Shown here piece after piece: positions 32,369-44,760 of a stretch of DNA of 64,000 bases. Numbering within the stretch: the stretch's first letter is position 1; the number at the start of each line of letters is the position of its first letter. The notes under the pieces were generated by a model that had not been told where the DNA came from, searched no databases, and saw only the letters and a list, made by a program, of their open reading frames with translations. The DNA is from Turnera subulata (taxonomy: Eukaryota > Streptophyta > Magnoliopsida > Malpighiales > Passifloraceae): the NCBI GenBank assembly GCA_028386065.3, contig JAKUCV010003048.1, forward strand, positions 232,423-296,422, written 5' to 3'. The translations under genes and the position numbers were made by a program.

Positions 32369-33052
32369 ATGCCTGCTCCATCATCTGTCTTCTTCGTCGA
32401 GGGTGCCTCCCTCAGAAGAAGAAACCGGTTGGCCTACAGCCTGATCAACGAACGTCCAGAGGAACTACCAAATGAGCTCGGCAGGATGCCTCGTCAGGTC
32501 TTCGTCGACGAACTCTACTCCTCCAGGTTCTTTGTCACTGCTATGGAAGAGACGTCCTTCCTGGAGGATCAAAGCACCCTAAGAAGCTCCTACTATGGCT
32601 CGGCCAATTCCGTCATGTTTTTCATTTCTGAAAGACTTCAGGAATTCAACCTAGAGCCTACTTGCCGATTCCTGGACCAAGGTACCTACTACAAGCTTTC
32701 GATGACTGCCCAGAGCATGCCCTGAGTAACTCGGTTACCACCAACTTGGCCAAAGGCCCGTCTACTGGTGTGGAACTGCAGAGGAATCGCTAGGCGTTTC
32801 CAGGAGTTTTTGCGTACCTTGAGAGATCTGAAGAACCAGTACAAGCCCAACATGGTACTGTTAACGGAGACCCAATGGCAGCCTGAAGACAGTCACGGTG
32901 TCATTTTACTTCGGTTCCCTCCTGCAAACCGGTTCGAGCTTCCTGGCCAGAACAACACGGGCGGTATGTAGTTTTCGTGGAATGATAGCATTAGGGTCAA
33001 CATTACCAATGATCCTAATAGCTTCAGGGTCAACGTTGTACCAAGAAGATAA
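32369..33052 (+). pseudogene. Chimeric antisense ORF, copy 2 (two nonsense codons)
   Basis: It is collinear with copy 1 over its whole length, starting MPAPSSVFFVEGA and ending within the same PRR/PNR tail. The N-terminal domain (to residue ~115) is open. A TGA near 32723 falls in the linker where copy 3 has Arg. A TAG near 32969 replaces Trp in GGMWFSWND. The EEP-like part retains WNCRGIARR and NMVLLTETQW. Compared with copy 1 most differences are at third codon positions. The ~140 bp after the stop are also homologous to copy 1 (shared 'caagctag' and 'actaacta'). Confidence 0.8.
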
Positions 33053-33283
33053 ATAATTTTAATAATAATAATAATGTAATAATAGTATCAGTAATATTAA
33101 TAATATTTATATTTCTGCATGTTTATGGCATCAATTACCTCTTATATGAATATTCTGTGGCAAGCTAGCGTCCCTCGACTGGATCCATCATGTACTAACT
33201 AAATGACATAAATGCAAAATGATAAACATATGGAGCGAGCTATGCACAGCAAATAAGCAAAACAATCACCCAAGGACCTACCG

Positions 33284-33301
33284 CCTGCTCCGCTACCAAA
33301 A
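33284..33301 (-). promoter_or_regulatory. Primer binding site of the level 2 element
   Basis: On the - strand, TTTTGGTAGCGGAGCAGG directly follows the 5' LTR. It is essentially the site at 3013 of the Tekay element. Confidence 0.75.
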
Positions 33302-34638
33302 TGTAACGCCCCGACCAACAATTACTCGACAAATAGCAATTATTGAATAACAGTGCCGACACGTGGCACAAACAATGTAGATAACAATAAGCCAGCCCAA
33401 CGACCCAATAACAAACACGTCACCCGAACCCAGGGACCCAAAATACAGCACAGCGGAAGCATTTTAATCTCATAAGCAACATATGCAAAACCCCAAATGC
33501 AATTTAATGGATCCGAGTCCTGCCCGAGGGTACACTCCAGCTTGCCTCGTACGTTCCTGTACTCAACACAAACAAACTACGTGACCGAGTCACGCAGGCA
33601 AGGGGTGAGTCCGAAGTGCTCACCGGGTAAAATCCATAAGCAAATATACATATACAAGCAACCGATAATAACCAAGTCACAACAAACAGCGATTATCCAA
33701 AGTTTTCCCAAAACTTAGATAGCACACTTTGTGATCCTAGACACAGTATTCCAATTTTATTATCAGGGCCCCTATCACTAGTTAAATGGTGGCCGTCGCC
33801 AGGTAGTCAAGCTAGCTAGCCCGTGGACCCTGTCCTGGTACCTCTACGTAATAACTGGCACAGACAGGGAGCAGACCCCAAGCACACTCTCCCCCAGTGC
33901 CTAAAATAAAAATTGGTACAGACAGGGAGCAGACCCCAGGCACACTCTCCCCCAGCACCATAAATATAAAGACTACCATCAGGCTGTTCCAACATTTAAC
34001 CGTGACTTTGCTAGATATCTAAGTGTTTTCATTTTATTATCTTCTTTTTCCTCGACTTGTTATCACATTACTATTAACCAAACATTATACATTATCCCGA
34101 GCAGGCTCACAGCCTCTCCGCTCGTCTAGATAATACAAACTTATTCCAAACGGTCATCCAATACTTGTACCCCCGATACTCAACTCACACTATTCTCACA
34201 GTCAACAACAACAACAATAAACTTACTTTTACCAACAATTCCAACATCATCAATATCATCAACAACCAATCACAGTCACAAAAGTAGTGTCATACCAGCA
34301 AATATCACACATAGTAAACAAACAGCAACTTGATATCACGAGCAGTATATAAATATTTACTTATCCTCACCTTAGCCGATTATCAGGTTTAGAAATCCTC
34401 AAAAGGGTTCCAAAGTCGGTTCCTCGTTGAACTGCTCAGTAACAACTCCTATATAACAAATAATATACACACATAAGATGCACAACAAATAATATGCAAA
34501 TGACAAAATGTAATGTTCCCATTTACCCCAGTGCTTCTTTGGTTATGATAAGAACATTATCATTTACCATTATTAACCCATTTCTAAAAATAATATATCG
34601 TATTTATATCCGGATATTATTCCGTCATTATACTTAGT

Positions 34639-34744
34639 GTAACGGCCCGAATTTTCGATATTTAATTTCTATGGAATTTTCGGAATTTTTGAAATTTTAT
34701 TTCCAATTTTACCATTGCAAAATTTTTGGGTATTTATTTCCTTG

Positions 34745-34792
<48 letters not shown>

Positions 34793-37727
34793 GTAGTAGT
34801 ATTATTATTATATTATTATTTTTATCTTTTGTGTGGGAATTAATCTTTATTCAGGATTAATTTGGGAAAGCTTCAATGCTATTTGTACCTGTGTTTAAAG
34901 CACAAGGCTTGGAGAAGTATTAATCAAAACTACGTCATTTAGGGGAGGTTATAACATAAAACACATATAAGTTTGCGTTTTGACTAGAGGAGTATAGCGT
35001 GTTGACCTGGGGAGTTAAAAAGTCGAAACGACGCCGTTTTGTTAACCAAAACGACGCCGTTTTGGATGCAAGCTGAATCCTATGGTTAGCCTATGTATAA
35101 AAAAACTTTTTTTTCTCTCCCTCTTTATGTTTTTTTTCTTCTCCTTCTTTCTCCCCGACCGGCTACCACTTCCTCTCCTTTCTTTTCCTTTTTTTTTTTC
35201 TTTTCTCTCTTTTCTTTTCTCTTCCAACCTGTCTTCCTCTTGGAACCGGCACACCGTCGTACCGCCACAGCTTGTTCGTGAACGCCACTGTGCTAGTAAG
35301 TCCCTGTGCAAAGCTGCCCTTCCAATTATCTTGTTTCCTTTCTCTTGCAATTGCCCATCTCTTCTTTTGATCATGATTTCAATTGGCTTTCTACTATTCA
35401 TGTGGGTTGATGGAACTGTGATGGTGGGTTTGCACTGTGGGGTGTTGCTCATGTCGGTTTGAATGAAGATTGGCGTGTGCTTGGCCACTGGTGGTTAGGG
35501 CCTAGTGTTTGGTGTTAAGGTTTTGATGCTTATGATTATCGTTGCAGTACTCGGTAAGCCAACTAGTTTACAATATCGAATTTGGTCGGGTGTCAGTAAA
35601 CTAAGAAACAATGATAAAAATAATAGTTCGGCTTTTATCAATGAATCTTGATATAAATGGTAAAGCCAAAAACTAATCTTTTGGGCTGGTTGGACGATTT
35701 CATTTTGATTTTGGGGCTGGCACATGTTCTTTTGATTTTTGGGTCTTGGATTGCCGTCATGTGGTTTTGAGTCCAAGTGTAGTGTTGTGCATTTCACGTG
35801 GGTTCCTAATGGGCAATTGATTTCATTAAGTTTTTATTTAACCTTTCCCAATTATTAAGTCTTTATTTAACTTTTCTCAATTATTAAGTCTTTATTTAAC
35901 TTTTCTCAATTACGATTTGATACGTGTAGGCACATGCTTATGAACCTTATACCATTAAACCCCATTTAAAGTTCTTTTTTTTAACTGGTTGTGGTTCATG
36001 GCTATTGAACCGATAGCTTCACTCTTTTCAAATGGGTTACGGTGGATTATTTTCTCACCATGAGACTTGATTTCTATGAAGTGGAATTTCATTGTTAGAA
36101 CCGAATGATGTTTTTGGACTTTTCCTGAGTAATACGAGTTTTCAAAATGGGTCACAAGATATTTCCACGAACCCAATCCATGTTGGTTTTGGAATTTGGC
36201 TTTACGCTCTCACTGAAGCTAAATAATTAAGCCTACGAATTTTATAATACCTTTCTAATTCTCAATTATTACTTTAATTACAATTAGTTATTTGGGTTGG
36301 ATCCTAATCCTTCTATATACCCTCATGAGGTTAAAGATTGTTAACAGTGAACTAAGCTAGCTAGTCAGTATGCGTGCATCTCACGGTCTCACGGGTTTGT
36401 ATTTGTGATTGTGTTTGGGTTATACTTATAGGAACCCGGTAATGTCAAGGTTGGAGATGGCTTTATCTTCCAAAAAATTTTAATGATCCAGGTGAGGACT
36501 TATAAACCTTTGTATGCTTTACTGCCTACAATGCTCGGTTAATTGTCTTGGTATATAAGTGGTATTATTCGTTTGGTCTTGAATGTTGTATGCCTGTTTG
36601 CCTGTTTTGTGGATGTTCTTGCTTACACCTTGTATCTTATTGATGATACCTCTGATGCAGCGTGCATGACTATATGAATTGTGTACCAGTGTGGTATAAT
36701 ATGCCTATCAAGTATGACTTGTTTTGTGTGTTAAATAACGTGAGATATGGTTTTGTGGTTCGTGTGGTGGACTATGGGCTGGAGGCCCGGATTTGAGAAT
36801 AAGATGTTAAATCCACACAAACCTGGACAATCATATGTAATGGTACACGAAACTCTATAAGCATAATTGAGAATAAAAATACTACAATAATTCTACTGTG
36901 GGGCTGTTGACCGGTTGGTTCGAGCGGGAAGTGATACCCCTCGGGATTTCATGCGGTTTAGCATGGTATATGCGGTTTAGCATATGGGTCTGTTATGACC
37001 GGTTCTACCTCCCTGCTTCTACCTCCCCCTTTCTATCTCCCTCTTTCTCTCTATCTCTCTCTCTCTATGGATATGTTTGGGCTTCGTGCCTGGTTTATTT
37101 GGGCTTATTCCTGGTTGTCTCATGAGACGGGACCGAGCTTGATGCACACAGTAGAGGGCCCTAATAAAATATTTAAACCTAATAACAAAGATAATAAGAA
37201 AAGTAATGATAAGTGATGATTGAAGTCTGGTGTTGACTGGTGTTGTGTGCTGTGAATTGTTTGTGCTCTGTGTTTGCTATTACCTGATGCCGGTGTACTT
37301 GTAGTTGATTTGTAATTGTATATTATTGGTTTATTTGTTTGTGGTGAGACAGTGGTTGGTCTCACCCCCTCACAGTCTTGTCACAGGTTAACTGTTCTTT
37401 GAGTAGTGGTGCATATCAGCAGGTGGCGGTGCTTTCCTCCTCGGGGTCGGATCCATAGGGTGCACTGCATTCATATTTGATTATGTATTTGTCTTCCGCT
37501 GCATACTCTATTTGATATACTGTATTGTCTTTATATTGCATAATTAATGATTTTTCTTGATTTTATTGTATCCCGGGGGAGAAGGGCATTTTAGCCACTT
37601 CACATGATATAATTAATCTAATGAATAATTTGGGATACGATGTTTCAGTTGATTATATTTTCGTGTCCCGGGAATGATAAGGGAAATTTGGTCATTTTAT
37701 ACTAATAAATTGGGACACAGGCGTTTC
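34639..37727 (+). mobile_element. 5' LTR of the LARD-like element
   Basis: The LTR runs TGTAACGGCCC to GGCGTTTCA. It contains an ATT microsatellite (34747-34820), a doublet of the palindrome AACGACGCCGTT (35029-35060), a donor-like GTAAGT (35296-35301), three ~30-bp tandem units 'attaagtctttattta' (35825-35912) and a CT run (37035-37066). Short ORFs here are copied in the other LTR and have no recognisable domain. Confidence 0.93.
35026..35064. promoter_or_regulatory. Doublet of the palindromic motif AAACGACGCCGTTTT
   Basis: The cores ACGACGCCGT start at 35029 and 35051, 22 bp apart, shortly upstream of the pyrimidine-rich leader. The same doublet is in the other LTR near 39575-39615. Single related sites occur at 55298 and 55913 (with CGTCG core). 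It is a candidate promoter element. Confidence 0.5.
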
Positions 37728-39182
37728 AGTTGGTGGCGGAGCCAGGTTGTAGATCCTTGGGGATGTTCCGATATGTTTTGTGATCTTCTGTGCATAAGTC
37801 TGCTCCTTTTTGAGTCGGTTGTTGCATTTGTCATATTCATTCATATAGTGAGTCGTACTATGAATCCGGTGGAGGACACACACCTGCTGAGGGTCGGAGT
37901 GACCCGGTATTATTGTTGAATGACATGTTTATCCTTACAGCTTTGGCTGTAGCAAAGTTAATTTTGTGGAATATCCACTGTTTTGTCAGAGTCGGTGTAG
38001 ACTCTTGACTCGTTGCTTGTGCCGTTTGTCTGTGTGGAACTGGCCAATACAAGTAAGAACCATCAATTTGTTTTTGGATGTTATATCTGTCAAGAGATGA
38101 TCTGATATGATTCTTGTGATTTTGTTGATCTTGGTGATCATGTTATGTGTGGTCTGATTATATAAATTTGAGGATTTGACGTTACTTGTGAAATTATCTT
38201 ATGGATTAAATCTTGTTGCGGTTCGAGATGATAATCTCTTGAATTAATCTAAGGATGATTTAATGGTGTATTTGGGAAAATATCTTCTAAAGATACTTGA
38301 GGCAATTCATTTGGTGAGTTTAGGGATATTAATGGTGATTGTGATAAGAAGGTTTTGATCATGAATGATGGATGAAGTTATAGTTCATGCGTTAGATGAG
38401 GATGCTAGGAGTATGTTTACATTGAGGTTTGATTTTGAGGTGATCTTGGGTATCGTGATTCAATTGCTAAGTTATTAATTATGTGATGAGAGATACAATG
38501 ATGTAGTAAGTTCCTTATCAAAGAAACTTGGGTGTTCGTGCTAGGAATGACTTGGGTGATGGACTTATAAGTATGAGTTATGCAATGATGTTTGAGTCTG
38601 GAGGAATCTACGGTATAGAATTTTAATTGTGATATTTCGGCAGTGATCGAATTCTAGTTCTTAAGGTATGTTCCGGAAATTATTTTTTATTGGCATTATT
38701 GGTGTATGGTAAAGGAAATACTTTGAGGTTCGGAACATTAAGTAGATTATGGATTTTTGGTTGGAGGTTTCCACAATGGGAATGATGATCTTGTTACTTA
38801 GGTAACAACTTGGGGTTCTGTGTTAGAGGAAATGCGTAACGGATTAAAGGATTGGATATATTTTGTTGATTGAAGATAAATGAAATTGCTTATGGATTTT
38901 GATATTAATAAGGTTGATGATGATTGGATAAGACTCTTGGGTTAGTGCTTTGATCTTATACTATTTTGATCATGTTGGCTAAAGTCGATGATGGACTTGG
39001 TATATCGGAGTTCTTGCTTGGAAAAGATAAACTTATGTGATTGATGGTCATGATGGTTCTACTTGGTAGTTTGGCCAATGGTATTTTGATACCGGGTGAC
39101 ACCTGATGGTGTCCAAACAGTACAAGTTTGCTTGACTTGTATGCAAATTTCGAGGATGAAATTTTATTAAGTGGGGTAGAAC
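37728..39182 (+). other. Non-coding interior of the LARD-like element
   Basis: It starts with the primer site TTGGTGGCGGAGCC (37729-37742) and ends with a polypurine-like 'gaggatgaaatttta...gtggggtagaac' (39150-39182). There is no recognisable gag or pol. The sequence is GT-rich with many stops in all frames. Confidence 0.8.
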
Positions 39183-39289
39183 TGTAACGCCCCGAATTTT
39201 CGATATTTAATTTCTATGGAATTTTCGAAATTTTTAAAATTTTATTTCCAATTTTACCCTTGCGAATTTTTTGGGTATTTATTTCCTTG

Positions 39290-39339
<50 letters not shown>

Positions 39340-42281
39340 ATTATTAGTATTATTATTATTATTGTTATTATTTTTATCTTTTGTGTGGGAATTAATCTTT
39401 ATTCAGGATTAATTTGGGAAAGCTTCAATGCTATTTGTACTTGTGTTTAAAGCACAAGGCTTGGAGAAGTATTAATCAAAACTACGTCATTTAGGGGAGG
39501 TTATAACATAAAACACATATAAGTTTGCGTTTTGACTAGAGGAGTATAGCGTGTTGACCTGGGGAGTTAAAAAGTCGAAACGACGCCGTTTTGTTAACCA
39601 AAACGACGCCGTTTTGGATGCAAGCTGAATCCTAGGGTTACCCTATGTATAAAAAAAACTTCTTTTTCTCTCTCTCTTTATGTTTTTTTTCTTCTCCTTC
39701 TTTCTCCCCGACCGGCTACCACTTCCTCTCCTTTTTTTCCTTTTCTTTTTCTTTTCTCTCTTTTCTTTTCTCTTCCAACCTGTCTTCCTCTTGGAACCGG
39801 CACATCGTCGCACCGCCACAGCTTGTTCGTGAACGCCACTGTGCTAGTAAGTCCCTGTGCAAAGCTGCCCTTCCATTTATCCTGTTTCCTTTCTCTTGCA
39901 ATTGCCCATCTCTTCTTTTGATCATGATTTCAATTGGCTTTCTACTATTCATGTGGGTTGATGGACCTGTGATGGTGGGTTTGCACTGTGGGGTGTTGCT
40001 CATGTCGGTTTGAATGAAGATTGGCGTGTGCTTGGCCACTGGTGGTTAGGGCCTAGTGTTTGGTGTTAAGGTTTTGATGCTTATGATTATCGTTGCAGTA
40101 CTCGGTAAGCCAACTAGTTTACAATATCGAATTTGGTCGGTTGTCAGTAAACTAAGAAACAATGATAAAAATAATAGTTCGGCTTTTATCAGTGAATCTT
40201 GATATAAATGGTAAAGCCAAAAACTAATCTTTTGGGCTGGTTGGACGATTTCATTTTGATTTTGGGGTTGGCACATGTTCTTTTGATTTTTGAGTCTTGG
40301 ATTGCCGTCATGTGATTTTGAGTCCAAGTGTAGTGTTGTGCATTACACGTGGGTTCCTAATGGGCAATTGATTTCATTAAGTTTTTATTTAACATTTCTC
40401 AATTATTAAGTCTTTATTTAACTTTTCTTAATTATTAAGTCTTTATTTATCTTTTCTCAATTACGATTTGATACGTGTAGGCACATGCTTATGAACCTTA
40501 TACCATTAAACCCCATTTAAAGTTCTTTTTTTTAACTGGTTGTAGTTCATGGCTATTGAACCGATAACTTCACTCTTTTCAAATGGGTTACGGTGGATTA
40601 TTTTCTCACCATGAGACTTGATTTCTATGAAGTGGAATTTCATTGTTAGAACCGAATGATGTTTTTGGACTTTTCCTGAGTAATACGAGTTTTCAAAAAG
40701 GGTCACAAGATATTTCCACGAACCCAATCCATGTTGATTTTTGAATTAGGCGTTACGCTCTCATTGAAGCTAAATAATTAAGCCTACGAATTTTATAATA
40801 CCTTTCTAATTCTCAATTATTACTTTAATTACAATTAGTTATTTAGGTTGGATCCTAATCCTTCTATATACCCACATGAGGTTAAAGATTGTTAACAGTG
40901 AACTAAGCTAGCTAGTCAGTATGCGTGCATCTCACGGTCTCACGGGTTTGTATTTGTGATTGTGTTTGGGTTATACTTATAGGAACCCGGTAATGTCAAG
41001 GCTGGAGATGGCTTTATCTTCCAAAAAATTTTAATGATCCAGGTGAGGACTTATAAACCTTTGTATGCATTACTGCCTACAATGCTCGGTTAATTGTCTT
41101 GGTATATAAGTGGTATTATTCGTTTGGTCTTGAATGCTGTATGCCTGTTTGCCTGTTTTGTGGATGTTCTTGCTTACACCTTGTATCTTATTGATGATAC
41201 CTCTGATGCAGTATGCATGACTATATTAACTGTGTACCAGTGTGGTATAATATGCCTGTCAAGTATGACTTGTTTTGTGTGTTAAATAACGTGAGATATG
41301 GTTTTGTCGTTCGTGTGGTGGACTATGGGCTGGAGGCCCGGATTTGAGAATAAGATGTTAAATCCACACAAACCTGGACAATCATATGTAATGGTACACG
41401 AAACTCTTTAAGCATAATTAAGAATAAAAATACTATAATAATTCTACTGTGGGGTTGTTGACCGGTTGGTTCGAGCGGGAAGTGATACCCCTCGGGATTT
41501 CATGCGGTTTAGCATGGTATATGCGGTTTAGCATATGGGTCTGTTATGACCGGTTCTACCTCCCTCCTTCTACCTCCCCCTTTCTATCTCCCTCTTTCTC
41601 TCTGTCTCTCTCTCTCTCTATGGATATGTTTGGGCTTCGTGCCTGGTTTATTTGGGCTTATTCCTGGTTGTCTCATGAGACGGGACCGAGCTCGACGCAC
41701 ACAGTAGAGGGCCCTAATAAAATATTTAAACCTAATAACAAAGATAATAAGATAAGTAATGATAAGTGATGGTTGAAGTCTGGTGATGACTGGTGTTGTG
41801 TGCTGTGAATTGTTTGTGCTCTGTGTTTGCTATTGCCTGATGCCGGTGTACTTGTAGTTGATTTGTAATTGTATATTATTGGTTTATTTATTTGTGGTGA
41901 GACAGTGGTTGGTCTCACCCCCTCACAGTCTTGTCACAGGTTAACTGTTCTTTGAGCAGTGGTGCATATCAGCAGGTGGCGGTGCTTTCCTCCTCGGGGT
42001 CGGATCCATAGGGTGCACTGCTTTCATATTTGATTATGTATTTGTCTTCTGCTGCATACTCTATTTGATATACTGTATTGTCTTTATATTGCATAATTAA
42101 TGATTTTTCTTGATTTTATTGTATCCCGAGGGAGAAGGGCATTTTGGCCACTTCACATGATGTAATTAATCTAATGGATAATTTGGGATACGGTGTTTCA
42201 GTTGATTATATTTTCGTGTCCCGGGAATGATAAGGGCAATTTGGTCATTTTATACTAATAAATAGGGACACGGGCGTTTCA
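39183..42281 (+). mobile_element. 3' LTR of the LARD-like element
   Basis: It is a sister to 34639-37727 with the same internal landmarks (ATT run at 39294-39370, CT run at 41600-41620). It ends GGGCGTTTCA before CTTAG. Confidence 0.93.
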
Positions 42282-43739
42282 CTTAGATCCTTTTCAAAAA
42301 TATTTTTATATTTATTTATCTCAACTTATATTTTTCCATAAGGTATTTACCATCATATAATTTTTTTCTCGAAAATAATCATATATATATTTATATATAT
42401 TTTCCAGAAATATATTCCCATATACAATTTTCATTATTATATATATTTTCTTTTTGAAGGTATCCATAGTATATATCTTTTTCTATAAAACAATTACCAT
42501 CATATATTTTTTTTCCAAAAGCTTTTAGTATGTATATCTTAGTAAAATATATTTTTCCAGATGAAACATTTCAAAAAATATTTTCAGAAAATAACTGTAT
42601 GTCTTACCATTTTTATTTTTATTTTTTTTAAATCGGGCTGGGCCAAATCTCACAGCCCACAACCCAACCCAACATGTCCAACCCATACCCACTAATGTCT
42701 AGGTCACAGGTCCAAGACACCAGGCCCAAGACCAGGCTCAATTCTTGAACCCAACAACCATGACCCATGGCCAGACCCGTTTGAAGGTCGGGTCAGCTCA
42801 CGTACAAGCCGGAACCTCACGGTTCAACGGCAAGCGAGGCGGGCACGAGCAGCGACGGCGACTGCAGGCGAAGGCGGCACGAGCAGCGGCAGTGACTGCA
42901 GGCGAAGGTGGCGCGACGCGAACGGCTGTAGGGGACGGCGAGGTGGAGACAACGGTAGCGGATCGTGGGCGGCGTCGATCTGTAGCAGAGGAGGAAAGCG
43001 ACGACGCGGCAGCTGACGAGCTCCTGCTTCGTCGGCGGCGCGATAGGGAGGAGAAGGAAGAAGGAGGAGGTGGCGCGGTGGTGATGGTGGCGGCGAGGTG
43101 CTCTCCGGTGGTGGTGGATCGGTTTGTTGTTAACTTTTTTTTTTCTTTCTTTCTCTCTTTATTTTTCTGGTTTCTCTTCTCTTTTTTTTTTCGTTTATTT
43201 TTCTTTTGTTTTCTTCTTTTCTCTTTTTTTTTTCCTTCTTTGGTTTTGCAGGTGATGGGAACGTAAGGGAAGAGCAGGTATGGTGTTTCTGAAGAAAAGA
43301 AAAGTGATACTGGGTCTGTAAGATGAAGATGAAGAAGATGGTGTATGAGAAGGCAGAGTGAAAACGGTATATAGGCTATGCAAGGGTGGGTGGCACAGGA
43401 AGCAAGCGGCGCAGACATGCATAATTGAGCCGCCTCTCAATTATGCAGGTCTGTCTGCAACGTAGGCGTGTACTGTCTGGACCAGAAAATAACTGATATA
43501 CCTCCTTAGTAATATTTTTGGTGTGATTTTCTAATGATTCTGGGACCCGAAAAATACCAACTTTGGTCCGTAAAAATCCACAGAAAAATCCCGAGCACGG
43601 GAAAAACCTCGGTTTCGAAAAGCGACGCTCGATTTACCTTGAATTAATTACCCAAAATTAAATTCAAAGGTAAATCACTGTATAATGACTTTTACAGTCC
43701 GGTAAAAATCCAAATTTTTACCTGGGCTGTTACAGACTG

Positions 43740-43763
43740 GTAAATACGAGTCGGGGCGTTTCA
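43740..43763 (+). mobile_element. Right tip of the level 1 solo LTR
   Basis: The 24 bp after the second GACTG continue the LTR of 24522-27986 ('gtaaatacgagtcggggcg', ending tttca), followed by GACCT. The 'gtcggggcg.ttca' ending matches the Tekay LTR end at 22474-22486. Confidence 0.85.
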
Positions 43764-44165
43764 GACCTGCCAAATTCACAGGTCGACCTACCAATAGTTG
43801 AATGATTATTAGTAGATAGACCTGTTAAATTTAAGTACCTATTAGCTAGCAAGCACAATCTTTTAAAACAATTTTTTAGAGGACAACCTAGAATTGTCGA
43901 ACTATTAGCTAGCAAACATACTTTTTGGGAGGAGGACATGAGGTCTTGTATTTACAGAGACTTTGCCTATTAACAGGTTAACCTATCATCATTCATATAA
44001 TAATATTTTATACTACGGATCGACCAGCTAAATTAGGCATAAGAAAATACATCAGCATATATCACGTGGAATGGTACTTTATAGGTACTTAATATTTATT
44101 TTTCAAATGGATACCTAATTGTAATGAAAATGCTATGCTTTCTTCTTCAAAATATAGTGAATAAC

Positions 44166-44480
44166 ATAATTTTAAAATATAGATGATTCATTTTAACATT
44201 AATAAAAAGACAAAAGGGACTCATACTCAGTTTTATTGGGAAGTTATCAAGAACTTATAGTTGCAATTAATGAGCCTTTTTTTAAAAAAAAATCCTCTGA
44301 AAACATATAACACTTTATATGAGTCATAATTTTAAAATGTAGATGATTCATTTTAACGTTAAGAAAAAGACAAAAGGGGCTCACATTCAATTTTATTCGG
44401 AAGTCATCACGAACTTATAGTTGTAATATGAGTCTTAAAAAAAACATTCTTCTGAAAACATAGAACACTTTATATGACAC
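44166..44480. repeat. 160-bp tandem duplication
   Basis: Copies start at 44166 and 44326 with 'ataattttaaaat'. They share 'gatgattcattttaac', 'aagacaaaaggg' and 'cgaacttatagttg'-like blocks with moderate divergence. Confidence 0.85.
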
Positions 44481-44667
44481 TAAAGAAAAAAAAATTACAA
44501 TTTCAAAAATTTCGTAATATACCTTATCTTTGTTAGTAAGTTATCTCATTAGTTTTAAAATTTTTAATTTTAATAATTTTTATTAAATAACAAAATTTCT
44601 ATATTTATAAAATAATTTATTTTATTTTTTTAAATAAGAATATTCATTAAAAATATTTATACAAAAA

Positions 44668-44760
44668 AACTACGTTGGGAGACTCACCTACCACACCTAG
44701 GTGCAAGACTCAGGTTCAATCCGGATTAGTTGGGACAAAGCTCCAGCAAAAAAAAAAAAG
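44668..44760 (+). mobile_element. SINE-like fragment with box B and poly(A)
   Basis: The pol III box B-like 'GGTTCAATCC' is followed ~40 bp later by 'gctccagc' and a 12-nt A run. Box A is not convincing, so this is probably a 5'-truncated or decayed SINE. Confidence 0.35.

Larger units (their letters stand above)
34639..42281 (+). mobile_element. LARD-like non-autonomous LTR element (level 3)
   Basis: It is 7,643 bp between perfect target duplications CTTAG (34634-34638 and 42282-42286). The LTRs are 34639-37727 (3,089 bp) and 39183-42281 (3,099 bp) and look nearly identical by eye, so it is a recent insertion. The 1,455-bp internal region encodes nothing recognisable. Long LTRs with a short non-coding interior are the definition of a large retrotransposon derivative. 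Related LTRs are at 1-560 and 53060-55618. Confidence 0.93.
27987..43734 (-). mobile_element. Non-autonomous gypsy element carrying antisense ORFs (level 2)
   Basis: It is bounded by the target duplication GACTG (27982-27986 and 43735-43739). On the - strand it has a 5' LTR (43734 to 33302), a primer site TTTTGGTAGCGGAGC just inside, a 2.57-kb internal region (33301-30735), a polypurine tract and a 3' LTR (30734-27987). The LTRs are ~2.75 kb and homologous to those of the Tekay element. The internal region has no gag or pol. Instead it carries two + strand ORFs, each behind a TATA box (30920-31243 and the decayed 32369-33052). It must have moved using proteins supplied in trans. Confidence 0.9.
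33302..43734 (-). mobile_element. 5' LTR of the level 2 element, interrupted by the level 3 element
   Basis: The two parts are 33302-34638 and 42287-43734. Together they make ~2.79 kb and are collinear with 27987-30734. The break is the insertion at 34639-42281 with duplication CTTAG. Confidence 0.9.

Noticed and set aside
32369..33052. Integrated virus gene
   Set aside because: Considered because of TATA-driven ORFs of unknown family, but no replication, coat or movement protein signature is visible nearby and each copy sits inside a retrotransposon.
37674..38052. Short ORFs at the LTR/interior border of the LARD
   Set aside because: They cross the LTR end and primer site and show no similarity to Gag.
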